From NCBI GenBank assembly GCA_902175065.1, contig CABIIJ010000073.1, positions 1 to 58,696 of the forward strand: DNA of 58,696 bases, read 5' to 3'. Below the pieces are notes generated by a model. It saw nothing but the letters and a program-made list of their open reading frames with translations. It was not told the origin of the DNA and ran no database searches. The position numbers and the translations under genes were made by a program. The stretch is from an uncultured Comamonas sp. (GTDB lineage: Bacteria > Pseudomonadota > Gammaproteobacteria > Burkholderiales > Burkholderiaceae_C). This document shows, one piece after another, positions 24,535 through 34,800 of this stretch (position 1 is the stretch's first letter; each line of letters starts with the position of its first letter).

Positions 24535-25986
24535 TCATGCCTCGGGCATCACCATGTCCAGCCAGTCGTACAGGGCGCCGAGAATGTCCTCGCCCGCCTC
24601 ATCCACGGATTCGGACAGGGCGTCGATCTCTTCGGACAACTGCTCGGCCGTGCGGGCACCGCCCAGGCCGTGCAGCAGCACCTGGGCGCAGTGCTCGCGC
24701 CAGCGGGCCTGTTCCTCGGGGCGCAGGCTGTCGGGCCAGTTGCGTGCCCGCCAGCGAAAGACCAGCTCGGCCAGGCGCGGGTCGTCGAAACCGGTGTTGT
24801 CCACGGCCAGCTCCTGCGGCAGCAAATCACGCAACTGCTGCAAGCGGCGGCGATCCTGGGGGCCGACGAAGCCGCCGTACAGGTTCTGCTCCGCCAGCAC
24901 CGCTGCGCCCGCCGCCGCCGGTGCCGGGGCGTAGACCTGCCGCCACAGGGCGCTCATGTCCGGCAGGTCGCGGGCGATCAGGGCGTGTTGCAGGCAGGCC
25001 TGCACATCCAGGCCCCAGCGTTGCGCCATGTCGGGGGTGAGCGTTTTCAGGTTGCGCACCACCATGGGCGATTTGTTGATGTGGATGGTCTTCATGGGCA
25101 GGCGCGTGACGCCTTCGGGCAGGTCGCTGCTGCGGGTGAACAGGCGCAGGCGCAGCGCTTCGGCATCCAGCGTGCGCAGTTCGCCGGGGTCGGCCCGCAA
25201 GTCCCAGGCGATGATTTCGTTCCTGTTCACCGGATGCTGGGCCAGGGGCCACATCAGGGTGATGCAGCCACGCTCGGCCGGGATCATCCCGCTGACGTGC
25301 AGGAAGGGCCGGGCCTGGGCCGCCACGGCGGGCAGGCCCAGCTCGGCCAGCACGCGGTCTTTCTTGTGCAGGCCCAGGGCAAATTCAAACAGCTTGGGCT
25401 GCGCCTGCTGGACGAGGCGGGCCAGGGCAATGGTGGCTTGCACGTCGCTCAGGGCATCGTGGGCCTTTTCGTGCCACAGGCCGTTGATGCGGGCCAGGTC
25501 TTCGAGCTTGAAGGAGGCGCTGCCGTCCTCTTTTTTCGGCCACTGGATGCCTTGCGGGCGCAGGGCGTAGACCATGCGCACCACGTCCAGGATGTCCCAG
25601 CGGCCACAGCCGTTCTGCCATTCGCGGGCGTAGGGGTCGATCAGGTTGCGCCAGAACAGGTGGCGGGTCACCTCGTCGTCGAAGCGGATGGTGTTGTAGC
25701 CCACGCCGATGGTGCCCGGCTGGCTGAAGGCCGCCTCGATCTGGCGGGCAAAGGCGTCTTCGCTGACGCCCTGGGCCAGGCATTGCTGGGGCGTGATGCC
25801 GGTGATCAGGCACGCCTCGGGGCTGGGCAGGTAGTCCGGCGCGGGCTTGCAGAACAGCACCAGCGGCTCGCCGATCTGGCGCAGCTGCATATCGGTGCGG
25901 ATGGCGGCAAACTGCGCCGGGCGGTCGCTGCGCGGGTTGACACCGAAGGTTTCGTAGTCGTGCCACAGGAAGGTGGGTTCAGGCAT
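24535..25986 (-). CDS. sbcB: Exodeoxyribonuclease I SbcB
   Basis: 483 residues from the ATG at 25986 (MPEPTFLWHDYETFGVNP). A DnaQ-like DEDDh exonuclease: DYETFG (first Asp/Glu), VGYNTIRFDDEV, and HDALSDVQATIALA (final acidic). SH3-like and helical C-terminal domains follow. Length matches E. coli ExoI (475). It degrades single-stranded DNA 3' to 5' and acts in recombination and mismatch repair. It lies 40 bp downstream of the cardiolipin synthase gene on the same strand. Confidence 0.95.
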   Translation of the reverse strand: MPEPTFLWHDYETFGVNPRSDRPAQFAAIRTDMQLRQIGEPLVLFCKPAPDYLPSPEACLITGITPQQCLAQGVSEDAFARQIEAAFSQPGTIGVGYNTIRFDDEVTRHLFWRNLIDPYAREWQNGCGRWDILDVVRMVYALRPQGIQWPKKEDGSASFKLEDLARINGLWHEKAHDALSDVQATIALARLVQQAQPKLFEFALGLHKKDRVLAELGLPAVAAQARPFLHVSGMIPAERGCITLMWPLAQHPVNRNEIIAWDLRADPGELRTLDAEALRLRLFTRSSDLPEGVTRLPMKTIHINKSPMVVRNLKTLTPDMAQRWGLDVQACLQHALIARDLPDMSALWRQVYAPAPAAAGAAVLAEQNLYGGFVGPQDRRRLQQLRDLLPQELAVDNTGFDDPRLAELVFRWRARNWPDSLRPEEQARWREHCAQVLLHGLGGARTAEQLSEEIDALSESVDEAGEDILGALYDWLDMVMPEA

Positions 25987-26026
25987 AGGCGGGGAAAGTC
26001 GATGGAGGAAACAGGGGCCGCGCGGT

Positions 26027-27505
26027 TCACAGCAGTGGCGAGAATAACCGCGCCACGGCATCGCCCAGGCGCTGGGGCAGGCTTTGGCCGCGCAGCTCGA
26101 ACACCCGTTCGGCCTGGGCCAGGTCCTGGCTGAACTGCGCGGCCAGTTGCCGGGCAAACAGCGGGGTGTAGACCAGGGCGCAGACTTCGTAATTCAGGCG
26201 GAAGCTGCGGTTGTCGAAATTGGCGGTGCCGACCATGCCCAGCATATCGTCCACCACCATGGTCTTGGCGTGCAGCATCCGGCCCTGGTAGAGGTAGATT
26301 TTCACGCCGCACTCCAGCAATTCATCAAAATAGGAGCGGGCAGCGGCTGTCACCAGGCGGGAATCACTACGTTTCGGCACCAGAACCCGCACGTCCACAC
26401 CGCGAAGCGCTGCACTTGTGAGAGCAAGAATGGCCGCCTCCGTCGGCACGAAGTACGGGGTGGCCAGCCACAGGCGCTCGTGCGCGGCATACGAGGCATC
26501 GACCAGCACGCGGTGAATCGCTTCCAGCGGGCTGTCCGGGCCGGAGGCCATGATCTGCGCCACATAGGGGCCGTCGTCCTGCTCGGGCAGCAAGGCGGCC
26601 AGGTCCTGCGGCATGTGGGGATGCCGGTAATCCAGCGCGTAGGCCCAGTCTTCCAGAAAAACATGCTGCAGCCAGCTCACCACGCGGCCCTGCAGGCGCA
26701 GGTGCACATCGTGGTAGGCGTTGGCCTGCAGGCGCTTGTCCTCGGTGTCGGTGATGTTGACCCCGCCGGTAAAGCCGTGGATGCCGTCGATGACGACGAT
26801 CTTGCGGTGCGTGCGGAAGTTGATCACCGGCCGCAGGCGCCGCCCGATTCTGGGCGGGTGGAACAGCGCCACCTCCCCTCCCGCATCCAGCAATGCCTGG
26901 TAATGCCGCCGCGCCAGCCGCTTGGAACCCAGGGCATCGACCAGCAGGCGCACCTGCACCCCGGCCTGCGCCTGCGCCGTCAGCGCCTGCAGCACGCGCT
27001 GGCCGGTGATGTCCGGCTCGAAGATGTAGTACTCCAGGTGAACGTGGTGCCGGGCCTGGGCAATGGCCTGGACGATGGTGTCGAAGGTGCAGGCACCGCC
27101 CACCAGCAATTCCACCCGCTGGGCCGTGGACAGGGGCAACTGGGTCGCCGTGCTGGCCAGCTTGACCAGTTGCTGCAGGCGGGGCGGCGCCTGGGCGGCC
27201 TTGTCGCGCAAGTGCCCCAGGCTGTTGCGGCGCATCCGGGCCTTGCGGCGGCTGCGCAGGCGCTTGAGCCGCTGGCGCCGAAAACGCCGGGGGCCAAAGA
27301 CGAAATACACCAACAGCCCGACCACCGGCAGCACCGCCATGGCCAGCAGCCAGCCAATCGTCGCCACCGGCGCCCGGCGCTGCAGCAGGATCCAGACCCC
27401 CACCAGCACCAGGTAGACCGGCCAGATGATCGACAACGCCAGGGCAAAGTGGCCGCTGGCCAGCCACTGCTGCCCAAGGTGCCAAAGTGCCTGGATGGAG
27501 AACAT
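26027..27505 (-). CDS. cls: Cardiolipin synthase (phospholipase D family)
   Basis: 492 residues. Two N-terminal membrane helices (about 22-41 and 47-70) anchor it in the inner membrane. Two PLD repeats carry HKD motifs: HRKIVVID at 233-240 and HAKTMVVDD in the C-terminal half, with GTANFDNRSF following. It condenses two phosphatidylglycerols into cardiolipin plus glycerol. The layout is ClsA-like. It precedes sbcB and follows the broken hydrolase gene on the same strand. Confidence 0.93.
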   Translation of the reverse strand: MFSIQALWHLGQQWLASGHFALALSIIWPVYLVLVGVWILLQRRAPVATIGWLLAMAVLPVVGLLVYFVFGPRRFRRQRLKRLRSRRKARMRRNSLGHLRDKAAQAPPRLQQLVKLASTATQLPLSTAQRVELLVGGACTFDTIVQAIAQARHHVHLEYYIFEPDITGQRVLQALTAQAQAGVQVRLLVDALGSKRLARRHYQALLDAGGEVALFHPPRIGRRLRPVINFRTHRKIVVIDGIHGFTGGVNITDTEDKRLQANAYHDVHLRLQGRVVSWLQHVFLEDWAYALDYRHPHMPQDLAALLPEQDDGPYVAQIMASGPDSPLEAIHRVLVDASYAAHERLWLATPYFVPTEAAILALTSAALRGVDVRVLVPKRSDSRLVTAAARSYFDELLECGVKIYLYQGRMLHAKTMVVDDMLGMVGTANFDNRSFRLNYEVCALVYTPLFARQLAAQFSQDLAQAERVFELRGQSLPQRLGDAVARLFSPLL

Positions 27506-27522
27506 GCGTGCCGGGCGCCGTA

Positions 27523-28319
27523 TCAGTCCAGGGGATGCGCCAAGGCCGGGCAGCGCAGGAAGTCCCGGGCCGCTGCCAGCACCTGATCTGCCTGCTGCCG
27601 GTGCGGATGGTGCGCACAGTCCAGCAGCAGCACCTGCCCATTGGCGACGCCGGCGGCAATGCGCCGGGCAAACTCCGGGCTGCCGTACTCATCGTTTCGA
27701 CCATGAATGGCCAGCACCGGGCACGCCACCTGCGGCAGGACGGGGTCGAGCGACCAATCGGCAAAGTCGGGGTGCAGCCACACGTCCGTCCAGGCGCGAA
27801 ACACCCAGTCCAGGCGCGGGCCGTGCCACTTGGCCAGGCGTGCCCACTGCTGGGGGTCGGCAAAAAAACGCTGTGCCTCGCGGATGCCCTCCAGGGTGCG
27901 CGGCTGCACATAGGCCTGCGCGGACAGGGACAGCACCGCCTGGCACTGCAAGGGGTGGGCGGCCGCAATGTGCAGCGCCATCACCGCGCCCACGCTGTGG
28001 CCCAGCAGGACGTAGCGCTGCAGCCCCAGCGCCGCCATCAGGGCCGAAAATCCTGCTGCGCCTCGTGCGTGATGAACTGCAGGCTGGGCGCATCGCTGCG
28101 CGGGCTGGATTGGCCGAAGCCCAGGCGGTCGTAAGCCAGCACCTCCCGCCCGGTGGCCTGGGCCAGTTGAGCGGGAAAATCACGCCACTGCCCCACCGAC
28201 CCCAGGGATTCGTGCAGCAGCACGATCGGGCAGGCGTCGCCGGGGGCGGACGCAGGCTGCCAGCGTTGCACAAAGACCTGCCCGCCGGGCAGCGTCACCA
28301 TGTCCGATTGCGTACGCAC
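27523..28319 (-). pseudogene. Alpha/beta-fold hydrolase split by a one-base frameshift
   Basis: Two frames together make one hydrolase of about 265 residues. The N-terminal part (28319-28038, GTG start with AAGGAG 8 bp upstream) contains VLLHESLGSVGQW and AYDRLGFGQSS and stops at DFRP. The C-terminal part (from 28038) holds the nucleophile elbow GHSVGAV, the acid in HGRNDEYGS, and the C-terminal DCAHHPHRQ. At the junction GATTTTCGGCCCTGATG, adding one C would give DFPALMAALG in one frame, so a single-base deletion is likely. The stop and the internal ATG overlap (TGATG), but neither half alone is a complete enzyme. A sequencing error is possible. Confidence 0.75.
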
Positions 28320-28361
28320 AGGGCCAACTCCTTCTTTTCTTGAAACATCTCTGGAACGTGT

Positions 28362-28814
28362 TTATGCCGCTTGGAGCGGCACCTGCGCCCACACCCGCTG
28401 CTGCAAGTCCAGCGGCAGCTCCTGCGCCAGGGCGGTGTGCTCGCGCTCGTGGTGGTGCTCGATCACATGGCGCAGGGCGTGAATGGCATCCAGCAGATAC
28501 AGGCTGGCGCGGCGCCGGGCCAGGGCATCGACGGGCGGCTTGTCCAGCACCAGTTGCAGGCGCTGGACGTATTCGTCGGCCAGCAGGGCAATGCGGTCAT
28601 GCTCCAGCAGATACACCTTGGCCGCCCAGCGGGCGCCCTCGGGGACGTGGGGCAACAGTTCTTCGTTTTCGATGCGGATGTGTTCATCCAGGGCATTGCG
28701 CCACTCGGTAAAGCGTTGCTTGGCCTGGGCGAAATCGCCCCCCACCACATCCAGCAAATGGGCGGTGAGTATGGCTTCGATATGCGTGTGCTGTTCTTCG
28801 AAAAGTTGGGCCAT
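28362..28814 (-). CDS. Hemerythrin-like (HHE) domain protein
   Basis: 150 residues forming one four-helix hemerythrin-type domain. Metal-ligand candidates are H9 or H11 (EEQHTHIEA), the DEHIRIENEELLPHV segment, LEHDRIA, and HVIEHHHEREH. Members bind a di-iron centre and sense or carry oxygen or nitric oxide, or protect iron centres. The family tie is by spacing of His/Glu motifs; no partner domain is fused. It is transcribed toward the broken hydrolase gene (42-bp gap) and is preceded by the palindromic repeat at 28827. Confidence 0.8.
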   Translation of the reverse strand: MAQLFEEQHTHIEAILTAHLLDVVGGDFAQAKQRFTEWRNALDEHIRIENEELLPHVPEGARWAAKVYLLEHDRIALLADEYVQRLQLVLDKPPVDALARRRASLYLLDAIHALRHVIEHHHEREHTALAQELPLDLQQRVWAQVPLQAA

Positions 28815-28826
28815 GATTTAAAGTCA

Positions 28827-28927
28827 ATAGCTGTTACCGCTTTATAAATAACGATTTCAGCATTGTTTATCCTTAAAACTGTTTAAAAACATGCGGTAGA
28901 AGCACCTTTATTGATAGCTTCCACCGC
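28827..28927. repeat. AT-rich palindromic repeat plus an extra half copy
   Basis: Left arm ATAGCTGTTACCGCTTTATA, then AATAACGATTTCAG. The right arm ends in GCGGTAGAAGC (28894-28904). A further half, TGATAGCTTCCACCGCC, follows at 28912-28927. Same family as 21435-21510. Confidence 0.7.
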
Positions 28928-28965
28928 CTTCCCGGACAGGCTGACGCCCATTTTCACGTAGAAAA

Positions 28966-28992
28966 AAAGCCGGTTCCTGAAGAACCGGCTTT
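28966..28992 (-). terminator. Intrinsic terminator after clpA
   Basis: Perfect 11-bp stem AAAGCCGGTTC / GAACCGGCTTT with a 5-nt loop. On the minus strand it is followed by a T run, as expected downstream of clpA. Confidence 0.88.
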
Positions 28993-29009
28993 TCTCTCCC
29001 AGCCAGGCT

Positions 29010-31337
29010 TTAATCCGTGGCGGTGGCCGCAGGCGATGGCGTCTCTCCCTGCCCTTCGGTTGCCATGCTCTGGATGTCCAGCAGCACGTCGCCTGCGCCG
29101 TCCTTGGCGGCGGCATCCCAGTCCACCGTCAGGCGTCCGCCCTGCACCAGAGCACCAAAGAGCAGCTCGTCGGCCAGCGCCTTGCGGATGGTGTCCTGGA
29201 TCAGGCGCTGCATGGGCCGCGCCCCCATGAGCGGATCGAAGCCCTTGGCCGCCAGATGCTTGCGCAGGGTGTCGGTGAAGGTGACTTCCACCTTTTTCTC
29301 GGCCAGTTGCTGCTCCAGTTGCAGCAGGAACTTGTCGACCACGCGCAGGATGATCTGCTCGTCCAGCGGCTTGAAGCTGACGATGGCATCCAGCCGGTTG
29401 CGGAACTCGGGGGTGAACAGGCGCTTGATGTCGGCCATCTCGTCGCCGGGCTGGCGCTGGGTGGTGAAGCCGATCACCGCCTTGTTCATCGTCTCCGCCC
29501 CGGCATTGGTGGTCATGATGATGATGACGTTGCGGAAATCGGCCTTGCGCCCGTTGTTGTCGGTCAGCGCCCCGTGGTCCATCACCTGCAGCAGCACGTT
29601 GAAGATGTCCGGGTGGGCCTTCTCGATTTCATCGAGCAGCAGCACGCAATGCGGCTTCTTGGTGATGGCCTCGGTCAGCAGTCCGCCCTGGTCGTAGCCC
29701 ACGTAGCCGGGGGGCGCACCGATCAGGCGGCTGACGGCGTGGCGCTCCATGTATTCCGACATGTCGAAACGCACCAGATCCACGCCCAGGATGTAGGCCA
29801 GCTGCTTGGCCGCCTCGGTCTTGCCCACGCCCGTCGGGCCGCTGAAGAGGAAGCTGCCAATCGGCTTTTCCGGCTTGCCCAGGCCCGAGCGGGCCATTTT
29901 CACGGCACTGGCCAGCACTTCCAGCGCCTTGTCCTGGCCGAAGACGACGCTCTTCAAGTCGCGCTCCAGCGTCTGCAGCTTGCTGCGGTCGTCCTGCGAG
30001 ACGTTGGCCGGGGGAATGCGGGCAATCTTGGCGACGATGTTCTCGATGTCCACGCGCTCGATGCACGCCTTGCGCTCTTCGGCGGTGCGGATGCGCTGGG
30101 CGGCACCGGCTTCGTCGATCACGTCGATGGCCTTGTCGGGCAGCTGGCGGTCGTTGATGTATTTGGCCGACAGCTCGGCGGCCGCCTGCAGCGCCTCGGG
30201 GGCGTAGGCAATGCCGTGGTGCTCTTCGAACCGGGTTTTCAGGCCCTTCAGAATTTCAATGGTTTCAGCCACGCTAGGCTCGACCACATCGACTTTCTGG
30301 AAGCGCCGCGACAGGGCGGAATCCTTTTCAAAAATCCCCCGGTACTCGGTGAACGTGGTGGCACCGATGCACTTGAGCTGGCCACTGGACAGCGCCGGCT
30401 TGAGCAGGTTGCTGGCATCCAGCGTCCCGCCCGAAGCCGCACCGGCCCCGATCAGGGTGTGGATTTCGTCGATGAACAAAATCGCGTTGGGTTTGTCCCT
30501 GAGGGTTTTGATCACGCCTTTCAGGCGCTGCTCGAAATCCCCCCGGTATTTGGTACCGGCCAGCAAGGCGCCCATGTCCAGCGAATACACCGTGGCCTCC
30601 TCCAGCACTTCGGGGACTTTGCCTTCGGTGATGCGCCAAGCCAGCCCCTCGGCAATCGCGGTTTTGCCGACCCCGGCCTCGCCCACCAGCAGCGGGTTGT
30701 TCTTGCGGCGGCGGCACAGGATCTGGATGGTGCGCTCGACCTCGTAATCGCGGCCGATCAGCGGGTCGATCTTGCCCTCGCGGGCGGCCTGGTTGAGGTT
30801 CAAGGTGTACTGCTCCAGCGGCGAGGCCTTTTCGTTACGCTCGCTGCCGCCTTCCTCGTTCTCTGCCGGGTTTTCGGCCTTGGCCGGTTCGCTCTGGTCG
30901 CTCTTGCGGATGCCGTGGGCGATGAAGTTCACCACGTCCAGCCGCGTGACGCCCTGCTGGTGCAGGTAGTAGACGGCGTGCGAGTCCTTCTCGCCAAAAA
31001 TGGCCACCAGCACGTTCGCGCCGGTGACTTCCTTCTTGCCGTTGCCGGTGGACTGCACATGCATGATGGCGCGTTGGATGACGCGCTGGAAACCCAGCGT
31101 GGGCTGGGTGTCCACCTCGTCACTGCCGCCGATCTGCGGCGTGTTGTCCTTGATGAAGTTGATCAGCGAGGCCCGCAGATCGTCCAGGTTGGCCGAGCAG
31201 GCACGCAGCACTTCGGCAGCGCTGGGGTTGTCCAGAAGCGCCAGGAGCAGGTGTTCGACCGTAATAAATTCGTGGCGTTGCTGCCTGGCTTCCACGAATG
31301 CCATGTGCAAGCTCACTTCCAGTTCTTGTGCAATCAT
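29010..31337 (-). CDS. clpA: ATP-dependent Clp protease ATP-binding subunit ClpA
   Basis: 775 residues, AAA+ unfoldase that feeds substrates to ClpP. An N-terminal repeat domain (MIAQELEVSLHMAFVEARQQ) binds ClpS. Two ATPase domains follow: GEAGVGKTA near residue 213 and GPTGVGKTE near residue 490, each with Walker B acidic residues (AILFIDEIH, CVLLLDEIEKAHPD). The ClpP-contacting IGF-type loop appears as VIGFTTQ. AAAGGAG precedes the ATG. clpS lies 83 bp upstream on the same strand, the usual clpS-clpA pair. An intrinsic terminator follows. Confidence 0.96.
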   Translation of the reverse strand: MIAQELEVSLHMAFVEARQQRHEFITVEHLLLALLDNPSAAEVLRACSANLDDLRASLINFIKDNTPQIGGSDEVDTQPTLGFQRVIQRAIMHVQSTGNGKKEVTGANVLVAIFGEKDSHAVYYLHQQGVTRLDVVNFIAHGIRKSDQSEPAKAENPAENEEGGSERNEKASPLEQYTLNLNQAAREGKIDPLIGRDYEVERTIQILCRRRKNNPLLVGEAGVGKTAIAEGLAWRITEGKVPEVLEEATVYSLDMGALLAGTKYRGDFEQRLKGVIKTLRDKPNAILFIDEIHTLIGAGAASGGTLDASNLLKPALSSGQLKCIGATTFTEYRGIFEKDSALSRRFQKVDVVEPSVAETIEILKGLKTRFEEHHGIAYAPEALQAAAELSAKYINDRQLPDKAIDVIDEAGAAQRIRTAEERKACIERVDIENIVAKIARIPPANVSQDDRSKLQTLERDLKSVVFGQDKALEVLASAVKMARSGLGKPEKPIGSFLFSGPTGVGKTEAAKQLAYILGVDLVRFDMSEYMERHAVSRLIGAPPGYVGYDQGGLLTEAITKKPHCVLLLDEIEKAHPDIFNVLLQVMDHGALTDNNGRKADFRNVIIIMTTNAGAETMNKAVIGFTTQRQPGDEMADIKRLFTPEFRNRLDAIVSFKPLDEQIILRVVDKFLLQLEQQLAEKKVEVTFTDTLRKHLAAKGFDPLMGARPMQRLIQDTIRKALADELLFGALVQGGRLTVDWDAAAKDGAGDVLLDIQSMATEGQGETPSPAATATD

Positions 31338-31420
31338 TTTGCGTACTCCTTTGCGCTTGCGGATGGAATCAAAGCCTTGATGGGCTCAGTGGTTGAGAAC
31401 CATATAGGGCCGGTGAAGTT

Positions 31421-31780
31421 TCATTCAACAGGTTCACTCACCGCCTGTAGCGGATGCCCTGCGTGCTGGGCGGCGGCCAGCACCTGCTCGACCTTGGTCG
31501 TTGCGACGTCACGGGAATACACGCCGCAGATACCACGGCCGTCGAGATGAATTTTCAGCATGATGCGGGTTGCCTCCTCTCGGTCCTTGCCGAACAGCTC
31601 CTGCAAAACGATGATGACGAACTCCATGGGCGTGAAATCATCGTTGAGCATGACCACCTGGTACATGGGCGGTGGCAGCAGTTTGTGCGTCAAGCGCTCC
31701 AGCACCACCGAATCGCCATCTTCCCGGGCGGGGAAGAATTCCGGCTTCTTCGGGGTAAAGGGGGGGTTATGGGTTGCCAT
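31421..31780 (-). CDS. clpS: ATP-dependent Clp protease adaptor ClpS
   Basis: 119 residues. The core is [20 protein letters not shown], then a [13 protein letters not shown] segment. The NDD and the hydrophobic pocket residues (M, V, L) that bind N-degron side chains are present. The longer N-terminal leader ([20 protein letters not shown]) is typical of betaproteobacteria. It delivers N-end-rule substrates to ClpA, its downstream neighbour. Confidence 0.95.
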   Translation of the reverse strand: MATHNPPFTPKKPEFFPAREDGDSVVLERLTHKLLPPPMYQVVMLNDDFTPMEFVIIVLQELFGKDREEATRIMLKIHLDGRGICGVYSRDVATTKVEQVLAAAQHAGHPLQAVSEPVE

Positions 31781-31873
31781 GGGAATTCATTCTAGCCAGC
31801 GGCCCACAGGGGCAAGCCAGCGGTAAGAGGGAAAAAATCAGGTTTAACCAGCAAAAACATTGAAAAATCCGGC

Positions 31874-34800
31874 TTACTGCCGCCACACCAGTTCGCACCC
31901 CTGGCTCCCCACGCTTGCCCGCCAATCCGCCAGAGCAGCATCGCTGGGGTAGAACATATGCCGGACACCCAAATCCAGCTCCACTTCGGCAGCTTCGTCC
32001 TCGGCCCGGCAGCACAAGGTCAGGCGCAGGCGCAGGCCATGCGCGGTTTCCATGCCGTCGTCGCCCGGCACGGCTTGCGCCGGGTAGGTTCGCAGCAGAC
32101 GGGCCAGATCCGGCAGCGTTGTACCGGCCTGCACTTGCAAATGGCGGGCAAAACGGCAGCGGGCGTCGGCCAGGCTCCAGACCTGGGTGGCCTTGATGCG
32201 CAGCCCGCCGCTGAAATGGTCGTGCTGCACCCGGCCTTGCAGGATGACGAACTCGTCGTCCTTCAATAAATCCCGGGCACCCGTCCACGTCGCCTCATCG
32301 ACCGAAGCTTCCAGCGTTGCGCTTTTATCGTCCAGCCGGAACAGGCACAGCTTGCCGCGCTGGCCGTTGATGACGCGCAAGTCGCTGACGATACCGGCCA
32401 GCAATTGCGGCTCCCGGCTGTCGGCCAGCGCGTCCAGCGGCGTGCGGATGAAGCGGCGCACCTCGCCTTCGACCTCATCGAACAAATGGCCGGAAAGGTA
32501 GAAGCCGACGGCGGTTTTCTCCTGGAGCAAACGCTCCTTCACGCCCCAGGGCACAGTATTGGGCAAGTCCGGCGCCTGGCTGCTGGCACCTTGGGCATCG
32601 TCGCCCATCATGTCGAACAGGCCGCCCTGGTTGGCATTGCTCCACTGCGCGTTGGCAAACTCAAAAGCCCCGTCCACAGCGGCCATCAACGCGGCCCGGT
32701 TGCGTTCGATACCGTCAAAGGCACCGGCCTTGATCAGGGCCTCCAGCGTGCGCTTGTTCAGCTTGCTGCGATCTACACGGGTACAAAAGTCCCACAGGCT
32801 TTTGAACGGCCCCTGCACATGGCCTTGCGGCCCGACACCCTGGCCCTGGCGGGCGGCAACGATGGCTTCGATCGCCGCCTGTCCGGTGCCCTTGATGGCC
32901 CCCAGGCCGTAGCGGATGACCTTGTCCGTCACCGGCTCGAAGCGGTAATGGCCCCGGTTCACGTCCGGCGGCTCGAAGCTCAGCCCCATCTTCAGCGCAT
33001 CCTCATGCAGCACCTTGAGCTTGTCGGTGTTGTCCATTTCCACGGTCATGTTGCCGCAGAAGAACTCCGCCGTGTAATGCACCTTCAGCCAGGCCGTGTG
33101 GTAGGCCAGCAGGGAATATGCGGCCGCGTGCGATTTGTTGAAGCCATAGCCGGCGAACTTCTCCATCAGGTCGAACACCTCGTCGGCCTTCTCCTGGCTG
33201 ATGCCCTGCTTGCCCGCGCCTTCGCGGAACAACAGGCGGTGCTGGGCCATTTCCTCGGGCTTTTTCTTGCCCATGGCGCGGCGCAGCAAGTCCGCACCGC
33301 CCAGGCTGTAGCCGCCCAGCACCTGGGCGGTCTGCATCACCTGCTCCTGGTAGACCATGATGCCGTAGGTCTCGGCCAGCACTTTTTCCACCAGGGGGTG
33401 GGGGTACTCGATGACTTCGGTGCCGTGCTTGCGGGCCACGAACGAGGGGATCAGGTCCATCGGCCCGGGACGGTACAAGGCGTTCAGGGCGATCAGGTCT
33501 TCCAGGCGGCTGGGTTTGGCCTCCTTGAGCATCCCCTGCATACCGCGCGATTCAAACTGGAAGACGGCTTCGGTCTTGCCCTCCTGGAACAGCTGGTAGG
33601 TCGGCCAATCGTCCAGCGGAATATTCTCAAACTTGAAGTGCTCCTGGCCTTTGTGGCGTTTCTGGATGAACTCGCGGGCGATCTCCAGAATCGTCAACGT
33701 GGCCAGCCCCAGAAAGTCGAACTTCACCAGCCCGATCTGCTCCACGTCGTCTTTGTCGAACATGGACACCGCCGATTCGCTGCCCGGCTGCTGGTACAGC
33801 GGGCAAAAGTCGGTGAGCTTGCCCGGCGCAATCACCACGCCGCCGGCGTGCATACCGATGTTGCGCGTCATGCCCTCCAGCTTCTGCGCCATTTCGATAA
33901 GGTTTTTCACATCCTCTTCTTTGGCCAGGCGTTCGGCCAGAATCGGCTCGGCCTCCAGGGCGTAGGTGTATTTGTCGCCTTCCTTGGGCGGATTGGGCGG
34001 ATAGCGCAGTGTGACGTGCAACCCCGGCTTGTTCGGGATGAGCTTGGAGATGCCGTCGCAAAAGCCATAGCTCATGTCCATCACCCGCCCCACGTCACGA
34101 ATCACCGCCCGCGCCGCCATCGTGCCAAAGGTGGCGATCTGGCTGACGGCATTGCGGCCATAGCGTTCCTTGACGTACTCGATCACCCGGTCGCGATTGG
34201 CCTGGCAGAAGTCCACGTCAAAGTCGGGCATGGAGACGCGTTCCGGATTCAGGAAGCGCTCGAACAGCAGGTTGTAGTGAATCGGGTCGAGATCGGTAAT
34301 CTTCAACACGTAGGCCACCAGCGAACCAGCGCCCGAGCCGCGCCCCGGCCCCACCGGACAGCCATTGTTCTTGGCCCAGTTGATGAAGTCCGCCACGATC
34401 AGGAAGTAGCCGGGAAAGCCCATCTTCAAAATGATGCCCAGCTCGAACTCCAGGCGCTCCAGGTACTTGGGGCGCTGCGCATCGCGCATGGCGGCGTCGG
34501 GGTAGATCTGCGCCAGACGCTGTTCCAGCCCTTGCAAAGACTCGTGCCGGAAGAATTCCTCTGTCGTCATCCCGTCAGGAACGGGAAAATCAGGCAGGAA
34601 ATTTTCCCCCAGCACCAGACTGACGCTACAGCGGCGGGCAATTTCCACGGTATTGGCCAAGGCCGACGGGACATCGGCAAACAACGCCTGCATTTGCGCC
34701 GCCGTTTTGAAGTATTGCTCAGGCGTGAAACGGCGCTGACGCTTGCGGCTGGCCAGCACCTCACCTTCAGCAATGCACACACGGGCTTCATGGGCCTGAA

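Noticed and set aside
28038-28319. Two separate coupled genes at the TGATG overlap
   Set aside because: Each half lacks part of the same hydrolase fold, and one added base rebuilds a continuous protein, so a frameshifted gene is simpler.
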